NCBI GenBank assembly: GCA_030654075.1
Contig: JAURYB010000044.1
Coordinates: 1-44,377, forward strand
DNA: 44,377 nt
Direction of reading: 5' to 3'
Source: Bacteroidales bacterium
Lineage (GTDB): Bacteria > Bacteroidota > Bacteroidia > Bacteroidales > UBA4417
Shown here: positions 8,897 through 16,723 of the stretch, one piece after another
Position numbering within the stretch: position 1 is the first letter of the stretch
How the letters are laid out: each line of letters opens with the position of its first letter
Notes under the pieces: generated by a model
Told to the model about the DNA's origin: nothing
What the model saw: only the letters and a program-made list of their open reading frames with translations
Database searches by the model: none
Program-made: the position numbers and the translations under genes

Positions 8897-10642
8897 ATGA
8901 AAAAGATAAAGTATTACCTCTTCGTAGGCTTAACTTTCGTACTAACCTTGCCGATCCTGGCACAGCAAAAAACCTACTGCAATCCTGTTAACATTGATTA
9001 TGGCTACACGCCGATACCAAATTTCAGCGAATGGGGCAGGCACAGGGCTACCGCTGATCCGGTAATAGTCAATTACAAAGGCGACTATTTTCTATTTTCA
9101 ACCAACCAATGGGGATATTGGTGGAGTGAGGATTTAACCAAATGGAATTTCATTTCGAGAAAATTCCTTCGCCCTTGGAACGAAGGATACGATGAACTCT
9201 GTGCTCCTGCAGTTGGTATAATTGGCGATACAATGCTTGTTTTTGGTTCAACCTACACAGGTGAATTTACGGTTTGGATGAGCACAAATCCCAAAGTTGA
9301 TGATTGGAAACCTCTTGTAGATAAATTTGCGATAGGCGGCTGGGATCCTGCATTTTTTACCGATGATGATGGCCGGTTTTACATGTACAACGGCAGTAGC
9401 AACCAATATCCATTGTATGGGGTTGAACTTGACCGAAAAACGCTGCAACCAAAAGCAACCCGCAAGGAAATGTACCTTTTGGAACCCTGGCGTTATGGCT
9501 GGCAGCGTTTTGGTGAAAATATGGATGATACTTTTCTTGATCCTTTTATTGAAGGATCGTGGATGACAAAAAACAATGGCAAATATTATCTCCAATATGG
9601 AGCTCCGGGTACTGAATTCAGCGGGTATGCCGATGGGGTTGTGGTTGGTGATAACCCCCTGGGTCCTTTTACTCCTCAATCAATGCCATTAAGTTTTAAA
9701 GCTGGTGGTTTTGCCAGGGGTGCCGGGCATGGAGCCACTTTTCAGGATAAATGGGACAACTACTGGCATGTTTCCACTATTTCAATATCGGTTAAAAACA
9801 ATTTTGAACGCAGGATTGGCTTCTGGCCGACAGGTTTTGATGAAGATGGAGTAATGTTTTGTAATACGGCATTCGGCGATTATCCTACTTACTTGCCGGA
9901 TGCAAAAGAGGATCACCTGAAAAGCCGATTTACAGGCTGGATGCTGCTGAATTACAATAAACCTGTTACTGTTTCCTCTACATTTGGAAGCTATTACGCA
10001 AATAATGCCGTTGACGAAAGTATTAAAACCTACTGGTGCGCCGCTTCGGCTGATGCAAACGAGTGGATACAAACGGACCTGGGTTCTGTTTCTACAGTCA
10101 ATGCCATTCAGATCAATTATGCGGACCAGGATGCGGAGTTTCTTGGAAAATCAATTGGTGTTTATCATCAATATAAAATACTTGAATCGGTTGACGGGAA
10201 AAAGTGGAACATACTCGTTGATAAATCTCAGAATAAAACAGATGTACCGCACGACTATTTCGAACTTGCAAAACCTGTTCAAACCCGCTACCTTCGCATG
10301 GTAAATATACATATGCCTACCGGCAAATTTGCGATCAGCGGTTTACGTGTTTTTGGACTTGGTTCTGTTGAAAAACCAAATGCAGTTGAAGAATTTATTA
10401 TTCTTCGCACCCAGAAGGACAAACGCAGTGCCTGGCTGAAATGGAGCCCTGTCGACAAGGCATACGCGTACAATATTTACATGGGAACTGAACCTGATAA
10501 ACTTTACAATGCCATCATGGTTTACAATGCCAACGAATATTGGTTAAAAACCTTGGACAAAGAAAAACCGTACTACTTCGCTATCGAGGCGATAAACGAA
10601 AATGGTGTAAGTTTGCCAACCACGATTCAAAGAGTAGATTAA
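8897..10642 (+). CDS. GH43-like secreted glycosidase with discoidin and FN3 domains
   Basis: Start placed at 8897, where a signal peptide (MKKIKYYLFVGLTF..LAQ) begins; the ATG at 8846 lies within the previous gene. The N-terminal five-bladed beta-propeller (about residues 25-345) carries the GH43 triad in order: D54 (ATADPVI, base), D150 (GWDPAFF) and E219 (FIEGSW, acid). Residues about 350-495 form an F5/8-type C (discoidin, CBM32-like) domain, and about 505-581 a fibronectin-III domain. Known GH43 enzymes act on arabinose, xylose or galactose linkages, none of which occur in plain beta-1,2-glucan. Either the substrate carries side sugars, the locus serves a mixed glycan, or this subgroup has another specificity. 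It sits between the ADP-ribosylglycohydrolase-like gene and GH3 in one operon. Confidence 0.8.
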   Translation: MKKIKYYLFVGLTFVLTLPILAQQKTYCNPVNIDYGYTPIPNFSEWGRHRATADPVIVNYKGDYFLFSTNQWGYWWSEDLTKWNFISRKFLRPWNEGYDELCAPAVGIIGDTMLVFGSTYTGEFTVWMSTNPKVDDWKPLVDKFAIGGWDPAFFTDDDGRFYMYNGSSNQYPLYGVELDRKTLQPKATRKEMYLLEPWRYGWQRFGENMDDTFLDPFIEGSWMTKNNGKYYLQYGAPGTEFSGYADGVVVGDNPLGPFTPQSMPLSFKAGGFARGAGHGATFQDKWDNYWHVSTISISVKNNFERRIGFWPTGFDEDGVMFCNTAFGDYPTYLPDAKEDHLKSRFTGWMLLNYNKPVTVSSTFGSYYANNAVDESIKTYWCAASADANEWIQTDLGSVSTVNAIQINYADQDAEFLGKSIGVYHQYKILESVDGKKWNILVDKSQNKTDVPHDYFELAKPVQTRYLRMVNIHMPTGKFAISGLRVFGLGSVEKPNAVEEFIILRTQKDKRSAWLKWSPVDKAYAYNIYMGTEPDKLYNAIMVYNANEYWLKTLDKEKPYYFAIEAINENGVSLPTTIQRVD

Positions 10643-10693
10643 TCGGATTAAACCTTGTTCTGAAAAATTTAGCTAACAATTAAATCAATAATA

Positions 10694-12997
10694 ATGAAAA
10701 GTACAAAAATCCTTATTTTGAGCTTGCTGATGCTGTTCAGTCTTACGCTTTCAGCACAGCAAAAAACAACCGCATCTGATCAAAAAATGAAAGTTTTTAT
10801 TGATGGCCTTATGAAAAAAATGACCATAGATGAAAAAATAGGCCAGTTAAATTTATGCGGAGCAGGCGACATCACTACCGGTCAAACGGCAAGTTCGGAT
10901 ATAGCGAAGAAACTCAGAGAAGGTAAAGTTGGAGCCATATTAAATCTAAAATCAGTTGACAAAATCCGCGAAGTTCAAAAAGCTGCTGTTGAACAAAGCC
11001 GCCTGAAAATTCCTTTGATGTTTGGAATGGACGTAATTCATGGATATGAGACAACTTTCCCTATTCCACTCGCATTATCCTGCAGCTGGGACATGGCTTT
11101 AATTGAAAGTTCAGCCCGGATTGCAGCTACCGAAGCCAGTGCCGACGGCATTTGCTGGACCTTTTCACCCATGGTGGATATTGCCCGCGACCCGCGCTGG
11201 GGTAGAATTGCCGAGGGAGCCGGCGAAGATACCTACCTTGGATCACAGGTTGCCAGAGCAATGGTAAAAGGCTACCAGGGTAATGATCTGACTAAAAACA
11301 ATACTATTATGGCTTGCGTTAAACACTTTGCAATGTATGGCGCAGCCGAAGCCGGACGAGACTATAATACAACAGATATGAGCCGCCTCCGCATGTTCAA
11401 CGAATACCTTCCACCTTATAAAGCTGCGTTTGATGCCGGTGCCGGAAGTGCAATGACTTCTTTTAATGAACTTGACGGGATACCAGCTACAGCCAATAAA
11501 TGGCTTATGACCGAGTTGTTACGGAAACAATGGGGTTTCAACGGCTTTGTAGTTACCGATTTTACAGCCATTAACGAAATGATCGAACATGGAATGGGTG
11601 ATCTGCAGACTGTTTCAGCGCTGGCACTTAAGGCCGGAACCGATATGGACATGGTTGGCGAAGGTTACCTTACAACTTTGAAAAAATCCTATAAAGAAGG
11701 TAAAATTACCGAAGCATATATTAACCAGGCTTGCCGCCGGATTCTGGAAGCTAAATACAAACTCGGCCTTTTCGATGATCCTTTCAGGTATTGTGATGCC
11801 AACCGGGCTAAAACTGAAATTGGTACGGAAGAACATATGATAGCAGCACGTGAAGCCGCCACCCAGACTTTTGTTTTGCTGAAAAACGAAAAACAGCTTT
11901 TACCTTTGCAGAAAAAGGGTAAGATTGCTCTTGTTGGCCCGCTGGCCGATAATATTTATAATATGGCTGGTATGTGGAGCGTAGCAGTTGACCACAGTCA
12001 ATCCGTCACTGTCCTGCAGGGACTAAAAAACGCCATTGGAAACCAGGCTGAAATCGTTTACGCTAAAGGCAGCAATTTTGTGGATGACCCCCAACTGGAT
12101 CTGAATATCAATAATACCATAATCCCTACAATAGATTCATTACGTACCTCTCAGCAATTGAGAGATGAAGCCGTAGCAATTGCTTCAAAATCAGATGTAA
12201 TAATTGCAGCACTTGGCGAAGCAGCCGAAATGAGTGGCGAATGCACCAGTCGCACAAACATTCAGATTCCGGAAAACCAGCGCGAACTGCTGAAAGCACT
12301 TTTAGCTACCGGTAAACCGGTTGTCCTGCTTCTTTTTACTGGTAGGCCGCTTGACCTTTCGTGGGAAAGCAAAAATGTACCGGCCATTCTAAATGTATGG
12401 TTTGGCGGAACTCAATCAGGCAATGCCATTGCAGATGTTGTTTTTGGCAAAGTGAACCCTTCGGGAAAAATAACGGCAACCTTTCCCCAAAATATTGGCC
12501 AGGTGCCTATTTACTATAATCATAAAAATACTGGCCGGCCAATAGACGCAGGTAAAGGCGGCTGGTTTACAAAATTCCTTTCCAATTACATGGATGTTTC
12601 AAACGAACCTCTTTACCCGTTTGGTTATGGCCTGAGTTATACAACTTTCAGTTACTCCGATCTAAAGCTGGACAAGCAAAAAGTTACCTCAGCTGGAAAA
12701 CTTACTGTTTCTGTAACGCTTACCAACACCGGAAAGTATGATGGTTCAGAAGTTGCGCAACTGTATATCCGTGATATGGTTGGCAGTATCACCCGGCCGG
12801 TAAAAGAATTGAAAGGTTTTCAGAAAGTATTTCTAAAAGCAGGTGAAAGCCGTACTTTAAATTTTACAATCACCTCGGTAGACCTGGCTTTTTATAACAG
12901 TGAATTGCAGTTTAAAGCCGAACCAGGCGATTTCAAAGTATTTGTTGGTACCAATTCGGCCAGCGGACTGGAAGCCGGCTTTGAATTGATAAAATAA
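10694..12997 (+). CDS. bglX: GH3 beta-glucosidase, BglX type
   Basis: A protein of 767 residues with a signal peptide (LTLSAQQ), therefore periplasmic. Domain order is GH3 (alpha/beta)8 barrel, alpha/beta sandwich and C-terminal fibronectin-III-like domain. D289 in GFVVTDF is the expected nucleophile; E516 in the AEMSGE segment is the likely acid/base. The second half follows E. coli BglX closely (SRTNIQIPENQRELL, YPFGYGLSYTTF, SRPVKELKGF-like blocks). In this context it would remove glucose from sophorose and longer beta-1,2-oligosaccharides, as a Bacteroides thetaiotaomicron GH3 enzyme is known to do. Linkage preference is inferred from the GH94/GH144 neighbours. It is the last gene of the cluster; an intrinsic terminator follows at 13047. 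Confidence 0.9.
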   Translation: MKSTKILILSLLMLFSLTLSAQQKTTASDQKMKVFIDGLMKKMTIDEKIGQLNLCGAGDITTGQTASSDIAKKLREGKVGAILNLKSVDKIREVQKAAVEQSRLKIPLMFGMDVIHGYETTFPIPLALSCSWDMALIESSARIAATEASADGICWTFSPMVDIARDPRWGRIAEGAGEDTYLGSQVARAMVKGYQGNDLTKNNTIMACVKHFAMYGAAEAGRDYNTTDMSRLRMFNEYLPPYKAAFDAGAGSAMTSFNELDGIPATANKWLMTELLRKQWGFNGFVVTDFTAINEMIEHGMGDLQTVSALALKAGTDMDMVGEGYLTTLKKSYKEGKITEAYINQACRRILEAKYKLGLFDDPFRYCDANRAKTEIGTEEHMIAAREAATQTFVLLKNEKQLLPLQKKGKIALVGPLADNIYNMAGMWSVAVDHSQSVTVLQGLKNAIGNQAEIVYAKGSNFVDDPQLDLNINNTIIPTIDSLRTSQQLRDEAVAIASKSDVIIAALGEAAEMSGECTSRTNIQIPENQRELLKALLATGKPVVLLLFTGRPLDLSWESKNVPAILNVWFGGTQSGNAIADVVFGKVNPSGKITATFPQNIGQVPIYYNHKNTGRPIDAGKGGWFTKFLSNYMDVSNEPLYPFGYGLSYTTFSYSDLKLDKQKVTSAGKLTVSVTLTNTGKYDGSEVAQLYIRDMVGSITRPVKELKGFQKVFLKAGESRTLNFTITSVDLAFYNSELQFKAEPGDFKVFVGTNSASGLEAGFELIK

Positions 12998-13042
12998 ACT
13001 ACATTTGTCATAGAAGTATTTTATATGAAAAAATAAGTATAG

Positions 13043-13080
13043 AAAAGAATGATTTGGTTTTACCGGATCATTCTTTTTTT
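13043..13080 (+). terminator. Intrinsic terminator after the glucan operon
   Basis: An A-run is followed by an 11-base-pair stem with two G-U pairs (arms 13047-13057 and 13063-13073, loop 13058-13062) and seven T. It stands about 50 bases after the GH3 stop and just before the unrelated thioesterase gene, so it marks the end of the carbohydrate operon. Confidence 0.88.
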
Positions 13081-13103
13081 CTGTATTCCTAACGCTATGA
13101 TTT

Positions 13104-13853
13104 ATGGATGAATTAACTGAAAACGATCTTACCTTATTTTGCGCTTTCAAAATAACATCAGCCGATACCGACATGTATATGCGGGTAAAACTTGGTGGTG
13201 TGGTAAACCTTCTGATCCAGTCTGCCATCAGTTCAGCTGAAAGTCTTGGATTTGGATTTAAAGGACTACGAAAGCAACAACTCTATTGGGTTTTGAGCCG
13301 ACTGACAGTTGAAATTTACCATCCCCTAACATGGAACCAGGAAGTTGAAGTGGAAACCTGGCCAAAAACCATTGAGGGTCTGCTCTACATGCGTGATTAC
13401 ATCATCAGGGACAAGTCTCAGAATATTATTGCACGTGCCACTTCCGGTTGGCTGGCAATTGACGCAGAATCTAAAAGGCCAAAATTACTGGATGGAATCG
13501 AAGCCGAGATGTTTGTTTACCTCAGGAATAAACACGCGCTGAACGAATTACCCGAAAAACTCACTGCAACCACCGGAGGCGACGCATTCGACGTTCAATC
13601 CGGCTATTTTGATTTCGATCTGAACAGGCATGTTACCTCTACCCGTTATGTTGACTGGATGATGGACACGTATACCATAGATTTCCATAAAATAAACTAT
13701 CCCAAAAGGTTATCTGTTAATTTCATGAAAGAAACACTTCCCGGTGATTCCATAAATATTTTACGTGGCTCTCCCAACAGCTTACAATATAATTTTGAAG
13801 GAACAAACCATGCCCAGAAAACTGTGGCTTTCAGGGGAAAAATAGATTTCTGA
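13104..13853 (+). CDS. Acyl-ACP thioesterase
   Basis: A 249-residue protein of the acyl-ACP thioesterase family (PF01643, FatA-like), built from two hotdog folds. Typical signs are the N-terminal MRVKLGGVVNLLIQSAISSAE segment, the WVLSRLTVEIYHPLTWNQEVEVETWP block and the RATSGWLAID strand, with the second hotdog starting near DVQSGYFDFDLNRHVTSTRYVDWM. It releases free fatty acids from acyl carrier protein in the cytoplasm; in Bacteroidota this affects fatty acid supply. It stands alone after the terminator of the glucan operon and converges with the LytTR regulator, so it is probably a single-gene unit. No clear promoter match was found in the short gap before it. Confidence 0.9.
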   Translation: MDELTENDLTLFCAFKITSADTDMYMRVKLGGVVNLLIQSAISSAESLGFGFKGLRKQQLYWVLSRLTVEIYHPLTWNQEVEVETWPKTIEGLLYMRDYIIRDKSQNIIARATSGWLAIDAESKRPKLLDGIEAEMFVYLRNKHALNELPEKLTATTGGDAFDVQSGYFDFDLNRHVTSTRYVDWMMDTYTIDFHKINYPKRLSVNFMKETLPGDSINILRGSPNSLQYNFEGTNHAQKTVAFRGKIDF

Positions 13854-13854
13854 G

Positions 13855-13897
13855 TTTTTAGTTGGGGTGCCACTTCAAGTCACACTCCAACTAAAAA
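13855..13897. repeat. Inverted repeat between convergent genes
   Basis: Fifteen-base arms at 13855-13869 and 13883-13897 pair with a single G-U, around a 13-base loop. It lies between the convergent ends of the thioesterase and the response-regulator genes, where a two-way terminator is expected. However, each strand reads T-run, stem, A-run, the reverse of an intrinsic terminator's order. It may still stop read-through or stabilise 3' ends. Confidence 0.6.
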
Positions 13898-13916
13898 ATA
13901 GTGCCCTGAATAAAAT

Positions 13917-14666
13917 TTACCTGTCCAGCCACTCTTTAAATTCCTGAACCCTTTCGCGGGCTACAATGATATCATCGTCTCCAATTCCTTCAATTTTCAG
14001 GCGCAGACGGCTGTTAGTCCAGGCCAGTATATTGCTGCAGGCATGAATGGAAACAATATATTTCCTGCTGATTCTGAAACAATTGCCCGGATCGAGTAAT
14101 GATTCAAGCTGGTCGACAGAGTAATCGATGCAGTAATCGCGATGGGAAGTCGTATGCAGATAAGTAGCTTTTTCGAGGCTGTAAAATACCAGTATTTCCT
14201 CAATCGGAATGCTCTTAATCTTATCACCAACTTTAACCATAAAGCGAGACTTATAAGTTTTTGTAGCACCGGCATTGGCAATTGATAGCAACTTCTCCAA
14301 CGCTATGGAGGGCGAAAACTGTTTTACCTTTTCTATAGCTTGCTTCAATCTTTCTTCTTCAACAGGTTTCAAAAGGTAATCAAGACCGTTGGTTTTAAAA
14401 GCTTCGATAGCATAATGGTCGTAAGCTGTTGTAAAAATAATAGGGCACTTGACCTGAACCTGTCCGAAAATCTCAAAACTCAATCCATCGGCAAGCTGAA
14501 CATCAGAAAAAATAAGGTCTACATCCGGATGAGTTTTCAAAAATGGAACAGCATCACGAATGGTTTCCAGTTTAGCTAAAACTTTCATTTCGGGTGCAAC
14601 TTTCAGAATAAGCCTTTCAAGATAATTTGCCGCTCGTGTTTCGTCTTCAAGAATAATTACATTCAT
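13917..14666 (-). CDS. LytTR-family response regulator
   Basis: A 249-residue protein with an N-terminal receiver domain (residues 1-120; acidic pair near E7/D8, phospho-acceptor D55 in IFSDVQ, conserved lysine in DYLLKPVEE) and a C-terminal LytTR DNA-binding domain (about 140-245; KVGDKIKSIPIEEILVFYSLE, then FRISRKYIVSIHA). Its start overlaps the stop of the histidine-kinase gene by 4 bases (ATGA), so the two are translationally coupled. It should bind direct-repeat promoter sites after phosphorylation by that kinase. The targets are not evident; the nearest candidates are the secreted protein and TonB receptor encoded upstream on the same strand. Confidence 0.93.
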   Translation of the reverse strand: MNVIILEDETRAANYLERLILKVAPEMKVLAKLETIRDAVPFLKTHPDVDLIFSDVQLADGLSFEIFGQVQVKCPIIFTTAYDHYAIEAFKTNGLDYLLKPVEEERLKQAIEKVKQFSPSIALEKLLSIANAGATKTYKSRFMVKVGDKIKSIPIEEILVFYSLEKATYLHTTSHRDYCIDYSVDQLESLLDPGNCFRISRKYIVSIHACSNILAWTNSRLRLKIEGIGDDDIIVARERVQEFKEWLDR

Positions 14667-15706
14667 TTTTCTGAAGCTTTTAAAATTGGAACCCTGACCA
14701 GGAAACTTCCGTTAGCATTAATCACATCTATTTGTCTGTCAGTAAAATAGCCAAATTGCTGAATAATATTTTTTAATCCGGTATTTTTCGAATCGTCTCC
14801 TACTCTTTTAATCCGTAATGAATTTTCAACTTCAATGAAGGTATCATTTCTGAGTATCCTTATCTGCAATGGAAAGGCTTCTGAAACTTCATTGTGTTTA
14901 ACCGCATTTTCAACCAGTAATTGAAGGGTCATAGGAACAATAAGCTCATCGGATTCAGCTTTCAGTTCAATTTTTAAATCCAGCTTATCTTCAAACCTGG
15001 TTTTCAAAAGGTAGATATAGGATTGCATAAAAGCCAGTTCATCAGATAAAGGAACCAGTTCTTTATCCCGACTATCAAGTACATACCTGAACAAATCGCT
15101 GAGTTGATTTATAAATTTAACAGCCATCGCCTGGTCAGCATACACAAGGTCGCTCAACACATTAAAACTGTTGAAAAGAAAATGAGGATTGATCTGGTTT
15201 CGTAAGGATTCGTATTTGTATGCCATCATTTCTGTCTTCAGCTTTTCGGCATTTACTACAGCCCTTTTCCAAGCTTTAAAAAACCCGATTGCTGTAAAGA
15301 TGAGCGACATATTAAATGAGATCAATACAGTGAACAAACTTGAAGTGGCTGCAAATGCCCATGCATCTTCAGGCATTGATCTATACTTTATGAAATACAT
15401 CATGTATTTTACCAGCATAAAAGCAATCACTGAATAGAATATAAGAATAGCAATTCCAAGGATTGATCTGAGCACAGGCTTATCTATCCATTTTATTTTC
15501 CGGTCAAGAAGATGATTTATTAAGACGGCTCCGGTCCATTGAGTAAAAACAACCAGAAATGACCATAATCCATAAAACAAATAATTCCACGTACCAGTTA
15601 TGGGTCCACTGGTGAAAAACATTAGTATCAGCAGGCTGAAACCCAGATTAACTAATAGATATTGAATAATACTGAAAGGTTTAATCAAATCTTTGACGAA
15701 GCTCAT
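14663..15706 (-). CDS. LytS-like sensor histidine kinase (His_kinase family)
   Basis: A 347-residue membrane protein with about four N-terminal transmembrane helices (near 13-35, 41-63, 82-105, 120-143), a short coiled stretch and a His_kinase domain (PF06580). The phospho-acceptor H175 lies in NQINPHFLFNSFN. An ATPase-like C-terminal part has VPMTLQLLVENAVKHNEVS as its N box and a KNTGLKNIIQQFGYF region as G box. No extracellular sensor domain is seen, so the membrane segment itself likely senses the signal. It forms a pair with the LytTR regulator just downstream (4-base overlap). Confidence 0.92.
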   Translation of the reverse strand: MSFVKDLIKPFSIIQYLLVNLGFSLLILMFFTSGPITGTWNYLFYGLWSFLVVFTQWTGAVLINHLLDRKIKWIDKPVLRSILGIAILIFYSVIAFMLVKYMMYFIKYRSMPEDAWAFAATSSLFTVLISFNMSLIFTAIGFFKAWKRAVVNAEKLKTEMMAYKYESLRNQINPHFLFNSFNVLSDLVYADQAMAVKFINQLSDLFRYVLDSRDKELVPLSDELAFMQSYIYLLKTRFEDKLDLKIELKAESDELIVPMTLQLLVENAVKHNEVSEAFPLQIRILRNDTFIEVENSLRIKRVGDDSKNTGLKNIIQQFGYFTDRQIDVINANGSFLVRVPILKASEK

Positions 15707-15777
15707 AAGCGTTTAGTTATTGAAGGATTAAAGATAAAGGTTCTGATTTAATTATTTTGGAAATAGATGTAGTTAAT

Positions 15778-15819
15778 ATTTTTTATTCCCGTTGGCTTAA
15801 GCCAACGGGAATAAAAAAT
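15778..15819. repeat. Perfect 42-base palindrome, REP-like
   Basis: A 21+21-base perfect palindrome centred between 15798 and 15799, with core CCGTTGGCTTAAGCCAACGG. The outer part is T-run to A-run on each strand, so it is not a standard intrinsic terminator. The 12-base half-site is the same as the arms of the element at 1-69. It lies between the secreted-protein gene and the histidine-kinase gene, both on the minus strand. A partial echo of its flank (CGGGAATAAA) follows at about 15828-15837. Confidence 0.85.
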
Positions 15820-15854
15820 GAATAAAACGGGAATAAATGTTTGAAAATAGGTTC

Positions 15855-16496
15855 TTATTTACATCCGGATACAATTTCTGCAACCTGTTCTTTCCCCCAT
15901 GAAGGATAAAGTGGTGATTTTACGTTGAAACTATCCCAGCTGGCAAGCAATTCAGAAGCCTGAGGACAATACTCTTTCGGATCTTTCCCGAAAAACTGCG
16001 CTGCTCCCATGTCATTGCGTAACTTAATAAACTTTGCTCGTGGATTACTGGCTTCTAATCCTAATGCCTTTCCGACAGCCTGTGCCGAAAGTGCTCCGTA
16101 TTTCTGACCTCTTTCCATCGGGCTTACAACCAATCGGGCTGAATAAAACATGGATTGAAGCGCATAAACTTCGGCTTCGTTAGGTGCAAGTTCAATCATT
16201 TTTGCCAGTGATTTTTCGGCTACATCTAGATAACTATCTTTCTTTGCTGCGTCAGTTGGCTCCATAAAACTCATAATAATATAGCAATGTGCCTGGTAAT
16301 ACAAAGGCAGCCATTCAGCTTTTTCGGCATTGGCAATTAACCCGAACTTGTTTCCCAGTGCCTGGAAATCTTCAATAGATTTACAATTTGTATACTGACC
16401 CAACGATTCGCCCATGGCTGTAGCAAATTCTTTGCTTTGGCTTTTTCCGGTCAGGGCTATTAAGATGATTGCAATTGAAAGGATTGTGTTTTTCAT
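15855..16496 (-). CDS. Secreted helical, TPR-like hypothetical protein
   Basis: A 213-residue protein with a signal peptide (MKNTILSIAIILIALTGKSQ) and otherwise mainly helical, with alternating helices typical of TPR-like repeats (LDVAEKSLAKMIELAPNEAEVYALQSM; AVGKALGLEASNPRAKFIK). Two cysteines outside the signal peptide (in CKSIEDF and KEYCPQ) and one near the C-terminus could form a disulfide in the periplasm. No enzymatic motif is visible. It lies downstream of the TonB receptor gene on the same strand, separated by 227 repeat-rich bases, so a shared role is possible but not shown. I do not recognise a named family with confidence. Confidence 0.75.
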   Translation of the reverse strand: MKNTILSIAIILIALTGKSQSKEFATAMGESLGQYTNCKSIEDFQALGNKFGLIANAEKAEWLPLYYQAHCYIIMSFMEPTDAAKKDSYLDVAEKSLAKMIELAPNEAEVYALQSMFYSARLVVSPMERGQKYGALSAQAVGKALGLEASNPRAKFIKLRNDMGAAQFFGKDPKEYCPQASELLASWDSFNVKSPLYPSWGKEQVAEIVSGCK

Positions 16497-16723
16497 TTGA
16501 TTTGATTTTAGTATTTGGTTATTAATTAGTTATGAATTTCATTTTTTGAACTTTTAAATTTGATTTTGTATTCTGAGTATACGAGTTACCCCAAACCCTT
16601 GAAGGGGCTAAACGTGAATGAGAATTGTAATCACTTTGAACTTTGCTTTTTGACCTTTGAGTTTTGAATTTTGTCTTTTGAAATCTGAATCTGTCACACC
16701 GGGCGGAGTCGAAATGTTGAATT
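16497..16723. repeat. Low-complexity and repeat-rich spacer
   Basis: The spacer between the TonB receptor and the secreted-protein gene holds several TTTGAACTTT/TTTTGAATTT-like units (about 16540-16690), an inverted repeat CCCTTGAAGGG near 16598-16608, and a CACACCGGGCGGAGTCGAAATG string near 16696-16717 of the type found scattered between genes in many Bacteroidota. An open frame of 72 codons here is made of these repeats and is not a credible gene. Confidence 0.55.

Noticed and set aside
9248..9679. 143-codon minus-strand frame inside the GH43-like gene
   Set aside because: Shadow of a well-supported gene on the other strand; no independent motif.
15778..15819. 42-base palindrome as an intrinsic terminator
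   Set aside because: After the stem each strand carries an A-run, not the required T-run.
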